The notes under the pieces are model-generated. The model had not been told where the DNA came from. It did no database searches and was given only the letters and a program-made list of their open reading frames with translations. From the IMG/VR virus record IMGVR_UViG_3300020214_000089, positions 1 through 28,004 of that record: a stretch of DNA of 28,004 nucleotides; one strand, given 5' to 3'. The translations under genes were made by a program, and so were the position numbers. Shown here in pieces: positions 24,049 through 28,004 of this stretch. Positions within the stretch are counted from its first letter, which is position 1. The number at the start of each line of letters is the position of its first letter. This DNA is from a virus.

Positions 24049-24550
24049 TGAAATAAACAAGGTTGTTGAGGAGTATCTAAAGGGCAACGACCCGACAAGA
24101 ATATCAAAGACTCTTGACATACCACGCCAAAGAGTTGTTGCACACCTAAGTGAATGGCGTATTATGGCATCTGCTAACGACGCTATTCGTGCTCGTGCTA
24201 AAGAAGCACTTGTTGGGGCAGATGCACACTATACAAAATTAATCAATCAGGCCTATGAAGTTATTGAAGACGCTACCACCACATCAAATCTAACTGCAAA
24301 GACAGCAGCGATTAAACTTGTTATGGATATTGAAGCAAGACGAATCGATATGTTGCAAAAGGCTGGGCTGTTAGAAAATAAAGAATTGGCAGAAGAAGTA
24401 ATTCAGATAGAGAAACGACAAGAAGTTCTTGTTGGTATTCTTCGTGACATAGCCTCTGAACATCCGGAAGTAAGAGATTTGATTATGTCAAGACTGTCAA
24501 CAATAGCCAAAGAGGGTGAGGTAATCACAATTGTCCAAGATGTTCAATGA
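24011..24550 (+). CDS. terS: Terminase small subunit (probable)
   Basis: A 179-residue protein that would recognise packaging DNA. GAGGG lies five bases before the ATG. An N-terminal HTH (about 27-50, DPTRISKTLDIPRQRVVAHL) is followed by a long helical region (about 55-150), as in oligomeric terminase small subunits. The gene directly precedes and overlaps the large terminase subunit, the usual order. The sequence does not allow a family name beyond this. Overlap with DUF3310 in a different frame constrains both proteins. Confidence 0.75.
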   Translation: MSNAEIELVKHLDEINKVVEEYLKGNDPTRISKTLDIPRQRVVAHLSEWRIMASANDAIRARAKEALVGADAHYTKLINQAYEVIEDATTTSNLTAKTAAIKLVMDIEARRIDMLQKAGLLENKELAEEVIQIEKRQEVLVGILRDIASEHPEVRDLIMSRLSTIAKEGEVITIVQDVQ

Positions 24551-26312
24551 TTTTATTGATGCTCTGAAGGATGAGCAGTTTGAGACTATTCCTGTAGATG
24601 TGAATACATTTGTTGAGTCCCCAAATTATCTTGGACAGCCCCCACTCTCATTAATACAATACGATATTGTTGAGGCTATGAGTCAGGTCTATAAAAAACC
24701 AGACTTGATAAACTTATTAGGAACGGATATGGGGCCAAAGCATTATGAGAAATATACAAAAAACGAAATCATTTTACAACTTGGGAAGGGTAGTGGGAAG
24801 GACCATACCTCTACTATTGCCTGTGCTTATGTTGTTTATAAGTTACTATGCCTTAAAGACCCTGCTAGATATTTTGGAAAACCGACGGGAGATGCAATAG
24901 ACATCATAAATATTGCCATTAACGCAGAGCAGGCCAAGAATGTTTTTTTCAAGGGGTTCAAAAACAAAATTGAAAAATCTCCATGGTTTGCTGGAAAATA
25001 CAGTGACAAAGTAAATAGCGTTAGCTTTGATAAGTCGATAACAGTTTACTCTGGACACTCAGAGCGTGAATCTCACGAAGGTCTAAACTTATTTATGGCA
25101 GTTCTTGATGAAATTTCTGGTTTCTCTGCAGATATAGGAACTGGTAACGATCAAGGTAAAACTGCTGACAACCTTTATAAAGCGTTCCGTGGTTCTGTAG
25201 ATTCTCGTTTTCCTGATTTAGGTAAGGTTGTTCTTCTATCATTCCCTCGTTATTCGGGTGATTTTATTTCTAAAAGGTATGACGAAGTTGTTATGGAAAA
25301 AGAAGTGGTAGAAAGAAAACATAAATTTATTATAAATGAAGAACTTCCAGAGGGTCCAGACAATCAGTTTGAAATATCATGGGAAGAAGATCATATTATT
25401 TCTTACAAATACCCTAGAATGTTTGCTCTTAAAAGACCAACCTGGGAAGTAAATCCAACACGAAAGATAGAGGATTTTAAGGTAGCTTTTATAACGGATC
25501 TAGGGGATGCGATGATGAGGTTTGCATGTGTTCCAACATTTTCATCAGATTCTTTTTTTAAACAAAAAGATAAGCTAGAAAAATGCATGACATTAAGAAA
25601 TCCTATAGATAGTTTTAAGAGATTGGATTTGACTTTTAAGGCAGATCCTGATAAAGTTTATTATGTACATGCCGACTTAGCGCAAAAACATGACAAGTGT
25701 GCTGTTGCTATAGCGCATGTAGATAAATGGGTAAATGTACAGGTCATAAAGGACTACAAGCAGGTTGCTCCTATTGTTGTCGTTGATGCTGTGGCTTGGT
25801 GGGAGCCTAAAGTAGAAGGTCCTGTAAATTTATCAGAAGTAAAAAACTGGATAATAAATCTTCGTAGAGAAGGATTTAATGTTGGAATGGTTACGTTTGA
25901 CAGGTGGCAGTCGTTTGACATTCAACAGGAACTAAAAGCTGTTGGAATAAACACAAACACAGTTTCCGTTGCCAAAAAACATTATGAGGACCTTGCTATG
26001 ATGATTTATGAAGAAAGAATTGCAATGCCAATGATTCCTTTGCTTCTTGAAGAGATGAGTGAACTAAAGATTATGAGAAATAATCGAATAGATCATCCAC
26101 GCAAGAAATCTAAAGACTTGGCAGATGCCGTTTGTGGGGCGGTATTTGGAGCAATATCTCACACCAGTAGGGACTCTAATCTTGAGATTGAGGTTCATAC
26201 CTGGGGTTCTGCTAGTAGACTTGCAGAGAAAGAGAAATCTATGGTAGAATTGGAATCTAGGGAAATGCCTGACGATGTTAGAGATTTCCTGACAGAATAC
26301 AAACTTATATAA
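24531..26312 (+). CDS. terL: Terminase large subunit
   Basis: The ATPase-nuclease that packages phage DNA. TTG at 24531 gives 593 residues and has GGTGAGG at 24515-24521 about nine bases upstream; ATG at 24540 gives 590 but is 18 bases from that site, so TTG is slightly preferred. Numbering is from the TTG. Walker A is G85-KGS-G89-K90-D91, Walker B is V191-L-D193-E194 followed by IS. Nuclease acidic residues are D382 (YVHADLAQ), D457 (VTFDRWQ), and D529/D532 (SKDLADAV), the standard RNase H-like set. The small subunit overlaps by 20 nt. No portal gene follows; an exported protein does. Confidence 0.95.
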   Translation: MSKMFNDFIDALKDEQFETIPVDVNTFVESPNYLGQPPLSLIQYDIVEAMSQVYKKPDLINLLGTDMGPKHYEKYTKNEIILQLGKGSGKDHTSTIACAYVVYKLLCLKDPARYFGKPTGDAIDIINIAINAEQAKNVFFKGFKNKIEKSPWFAGKYSDKVNSVSFDKSITVYSGHSERESHEGLNLFMAVLDEISGFSADIGTGNDQGKTADNLYKAFRGSVDSRFPDLGKVVLLSFPRYSGDFISKRYDEVVMEKEVVERKHKFIINEELPEGPDNQFEISWEEDHIISYKYPRMFALKRPTWEVNPTRKIEDFKVAFITDLGDAMMRFACVPTFSSDSFFKQKDKLEKCMTLRNPIDSFKRLDLTFKADPDKVYYVHADLAQKHDKCAVAIAHVDKWVNVQVIKDYKQVAPIVVVDAVAWWEPKVEGPVNLSEVKNWIINLRREGFNVGMVTFDRWQSFDIQQELKAVGINTNTVSVAKKHYEDLAMMIYEERIAMPMIPLLLEEMSELKIMRNNRIDHPRKKSKDLADAVCGAVFGAISHTSRDSNLEIEVHTWGSASRLAEKEKSMVELESREMPDDVRDFLTEYKLI

Positions 26313-26313
26313 T
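26308..26313 (+). promoter_or_regulatory. Possible -10 element for the first exported-protein gene
   Basis: A perfect TATAAT overlaps the last codons and stop of terL, 22 nt before the ATG at 26336. It lacks a TGn extension and has only a weak -35 (TTTCCT at 26285-26290, 17-nt spacer). CTGACA at 26289-26294 is a better hexamer, but its 13-nt spacer is too short. AAGGAG at 26326-26331 then serves the gene. AT-richness makes a chance match possible. Confidence 0.35.
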
Positions 26314-26335
26314 GAATAATATAACAAGGAGAAAA

Positions 26336-27508
26336 ATGAATTCATTGAAAAAAATCGCTCTAGCCGTGGTTGCAGCCATGACTTTGGGCACCTTTATTGC
26401 AACACCTGCAAGTGCTGCTGTAATGACAGTCGCTGTATCTCTAGACGGAACCGCTAATACAACAAATTCCGCTATTGCTACACCTGCTGCATTGCCAGTG
26501 CCTGCTGATAACACAGTAGATGCTGCAGACGGACTACGCTTTATTGCAACTGTAGATACAGGAACATCAGTTTCTGCTACCTGCACAAATTGCACAATCG
26601 TATCTGCTTTGCATACTGCTGCTGCTCCAGTAACATCGGCATCAGGTTCTTCAAGCCTGACCATTGCAACTGGCACAGGAACAACTGCAACGTTTTATGT
26701 ATATACTAAAACGACAGCAATTGGAACCGTGGTTGTAACAAACCAGGGAACTACATTGACATATTATGTACAGGGAACTGCTGGAAAGATTAATACTCTT
26801 TCTGTAAATGCCCCTGCTTCTGGTGCTGCTGGCACCAAGCAAGATATTGTAGTAACTGCAACAGATTCATTTGGCAACAAAGTATCTGGCAAGTCACTTA
26901 CTGCAACTGTATTTGCTGCTTTGGGAACACTAGATTCCTCAACTGCAACAACTGGATCGGCATTGTCAGATTTTGGAACAGCAACCTTTAAGGTTACTTT
27001 GCCATCAACTGGCACACGTTCGCTAATTACATTTGCTCCAACAACTGCTGGAGATGCAACTACTGCAGACATAACTGGTCTTCCTGCTCGTGCGCTTGCA
27101 CCTTTTGCAGAGATTGCAGTTCGTGATCTTGTAGGAGAACTTGCTGCAGAGAAGGCTGCGCTTGCTGCTGAAAAAGCTGCTCGTGCTGCCGATAAGGCTG
27201 CTGCAGACAAAGCACTTGCCGATGCACTAGCAAAGGCTGCTGCTGATGCTGCTGCGCTTAAAGTAACTACTGATGCTGCTGCCGTTAAGGCTGCTGCTGA
27301 AATTGCAACCCTAAAGGCTGATGCTGTAACCGCCAAGGTTGCTTCAGACAAGGCTCTTGCAGATGCAAATGCTGCTGCTAAGGCACAACTAGATGCAGCA
27401 AATGCTGCAAATGCTGTTGCTCTAGCAGACATTAGGAAGGCGTTCAATTCCCTCGCTAAGAAGTGGAATAAAAAGAATCCAACTGCAAAGGTTGCTTTAA
27501 TTAAGTAA
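26336..27508 (+). CDS. Exported Ala-rich protein: signal peptide, Ig-like domain, coiled coil
   Basis: The start at 26336 is chosen because AAGGAG lies four bases upstream; ATG 26312 would overlap terL and bury the signal peptide. The 390-residue product begins MNSLKKIALAVVAAMTLG and ends its signal at TPASA, with likely cleavage after about residue 27. A beta-rich region (about 30-150, with CTNC at 83-86) precedes a segment at about 151-235 (KQDIVVTATDSFGNKVSGKS) resembling a bacterial Ig-like domain of the Big-1 type. An Ala/Lys/Asp-rich coiled coil (about 259-365) follows, ending in AFNSLAKKWNKKNPTAKVAL. There is no membrane anchor, LPxTG or enzyme motif. It would be exported to the cell envelope or surface, perhaps affecting adsorption, or be a virion component that uses a secretion signal. 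The role is unknown. Confidence 0.8.
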   Translation: MNSLKKIALAVVAAMTLGTFIATPASAAVMTVAVSLDGTANTTNSAIATPAALPVPADNTVDAADGLRFIATVDTGTSVSATCTNCTIVSALHTAAAPVTSASGSSSLTIATGTGTTATFYVYTKTTAIGTVVVTNQGTTLTYYVQGTAGKINTLSVNAPASGAAGTKQDIVVTATDSFGNKVSGKSLTATVFAALGTLDSSTATTGSALSDFGTATFKVTLPSTGTRSLITFAPTTAGDATTADITGLPARALAPFAEIAVRDLVGELAAEKAALAAEKAARAADKAAADKALADALAKAAADAAALKVTTDAAAVKAAAEIATLKADAVTAKVASDKALADANAAAKAQLDAANAANAVALADIRKAFNSLAKKWNKKNPTAKVALIK

Positions 27509-27523
27509 TCTAAACTTAAGATT

Positions 27524-27558
27524 AGAGTGGGATGTATTAGATCCCGCTCTTTTCTTTT
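27524..27558 (+). terminator. Rho-independent terminator after the exported-protein gene
   Basis: AGAGTGGGAT (27524-27533) pairs with ATCCCGCTCT (27541-27550) around a 7-nt loop, with one T-G wobble. TTTCTTTT follows directly. A smaller inverted repeat, TAATCT/AGATTA (27506-27524), overlaps the stop codon just upstream. This is the only convincing terminator in the window and separates the two exported-protein genes. The opposite direction lacks a T-tract. Confidence 0.85.
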
Positions 27559-27567
27559 GCAATAAAA

Positions 27568-27576
27568 TGATATAAT
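27568..27576 (+). promoter_or_regulatory. Extended -10 promoter candidate (TGATATAAT)
   Basis: A third copy of TGRTATAAT lies 10 nt after the terminator T-tract, with no good -35. A start near 27583 gives a leader of about 31 nt before the ATT at 27614, including GGGAG at 27602-27606. Together with the terminator it would give the second exported-protein gene its own transcription unit. Confidence 0.55.
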
Positions 27577-27613
27577 AGTCTTATTATAAAGTACGTATGC
27601 TGGGAGATTCAAA

Positions 27614-28004
27614 ATTAAAAACAACGTATTTCGTTTGATTCTTACAGCAATACTTGCTTTTGGTGTTTTTTTTACTCCAGCCCAAAGCAATCCAGATCCT
27701 TTGACTGAGGGCTATACAGAAATTTTAGAATTAAATAAAAAAGTAAATAATCTTCAATACAAGACACAATTTCAATCATTAATTGACATAGCAACAAATA
27801 AATACAACACCGCAGTGTCTGCCAAGACTACTAAAGACAATTCGTACACAGCATATGATCAGGCGGTAGCAGCACAGGCAACAGCGCTATCAGAAAAGAA
27901 TGCTGCTCAGGTTGCGGTAGATAGTCAAACCGTTACAGTAGCCACAGCCTTAACCAATAAAAACAACGCCAAAGACGCATTAGATACTGCTAATATAAAT
28001 CTTG
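27614..28004 (+). CDS. Exported coiled-coil protein with apparent ATT start (3' end outside window)
   Basis: The frame is open from 27590 to the window end, but has no ATG or GTG near its start. ATT at 27614 follows GGGAG by seven bases and gives MKNNVFRLILTAILAFGVFF, a complete signal peptide with a basic N-terminus and likely cleavage after TPAQS (about residue 25). TTG at 27635 would remove the basic residues, so ATT fits better. ATG at 27597 is in another frame and stops after 13 codons. At least 130 codons are present. The mature part is helical and rich in Ala, Thr, Asn and Lys (AAQVAVDSQTVTVATALTNK), probably a coiled coil. A start lost to an assembly or sequencing error is the main alternative. 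Confidence 0.65.
   Translation, partial: MKNNVFRLILTAILAFGVFFTPAQSNPDPLTEGYTEILELNKKVNNLQYKTQFQSLIDIATNKYNTAVSAKTTKDNSYTAYDQAVAAQATALSEKNAAQVAVDSQTVTVATALTNKNNAKDALDTANINL

Noticed and set aside
27506-27524. TAATCT/AGATTA inverted repeat as an attenuator
   Set aside because: The stem is only six A/T-rich pairs and overlaps the stop codon and the base of the real terminator; there is no leader peptide or alternative T-tract.
26764-27690. 308-codon reverse-strand open frame
   Set aside because: It is antisense to the Ala-rich exported protein, whose GCN/AAG codons rarely give stops on the opposite strand. It runs across the terminator and promoter and has no recognisable domain.
1-28004. tRNA genes, integrase, attachment sites and lysis genes
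   Set aside because: None could be recognised. Coding genes cover almost all of the window, leaving no room for tRNAs except the 105-nt gap at 27509-27613, which holds a terminator and a promoter.

Overview
The window is a gene-dense, AT-rich stretch of a tailed double-stranded DNA bacteriophage (Caudoviricetes). All genes I can support lie on the + strand. Most neighbours overlap by 4 to about 55 nt or are separated by fewer than 30 nt. A tape measure protein of at least 1599 residues, followed by several minor tail proteins and with no sheath or baseplate genes in view, suggests a long-tailed siphovirus. The host cannot be read off directly. The AT-rich bases, the DnaE-type replicase and the Ala-rich exported proteins fit phages of low-GC aquatic Actinobacteria (acI/Nanopelagicales type), but that is inference.

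Layout. (1) 1-12751, tail module: the 3' part of the tape measure gene, a 215-aa tail protein, a 1439-aa tail-tip protein with an apparent lectin-like insertion, a coiled-coil/proline-rich protein, a fibre-like protein with a probable carbohydrate-binding domain, an FN3-like protein and a small beta-rich protein. (2) 12761-13978, boundary genes: a four-Cys zinc-ribbon protein, a MerR-like HTH protein with an AT-hook-like motif, and two small unknowns. (3) 13971-20080, replisome: DnaB-like helicase, CHC2/TOPRIM primase, gp32-like ssDNA-binding protein and a DnaE-type DNA polymerase whose PHP domain keeps all nine metal-site residues. (4) 20128-24048, recombination and nuclease module: RecA-like recombinase, Zn-finger protein, Hjc-like PD-(D/E)xK protein, unknown protein, Cas4/RecB-like Fe-S nuclease, eight-Cys protein, RuvC-like resolvase, a 51-aa HTH protein and a DUF3310 protein. 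(5) 24011-26312, packaging: small and large terminase subunits. (6) 26336-28004: two consecutive genes for exported coiled-coil proteins with signal peptides, separated by a rho-independent terminator and a promoter. The second appears to begin at an ATT codon and runs off the window.

Working together, the proteins of regions 3-5 would form a largely self-sufficient system: primer synthesis, unwinding, ssDNA coating, synthesis with possible built-in proofreading, strand exchange, branch resolution and packaging. Expression appears to rest on translational coupling. Sigma70-like promoters sit in several of the few real gaps, and three of these share the extended -10 sequence TGRTATAAT. The least explained part is region 6: two exported coiled-coil proteins lie directly after terL, where a portal gene is usually found. 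No lysis gene, integrase, tRNA or CRISPR array is visible.
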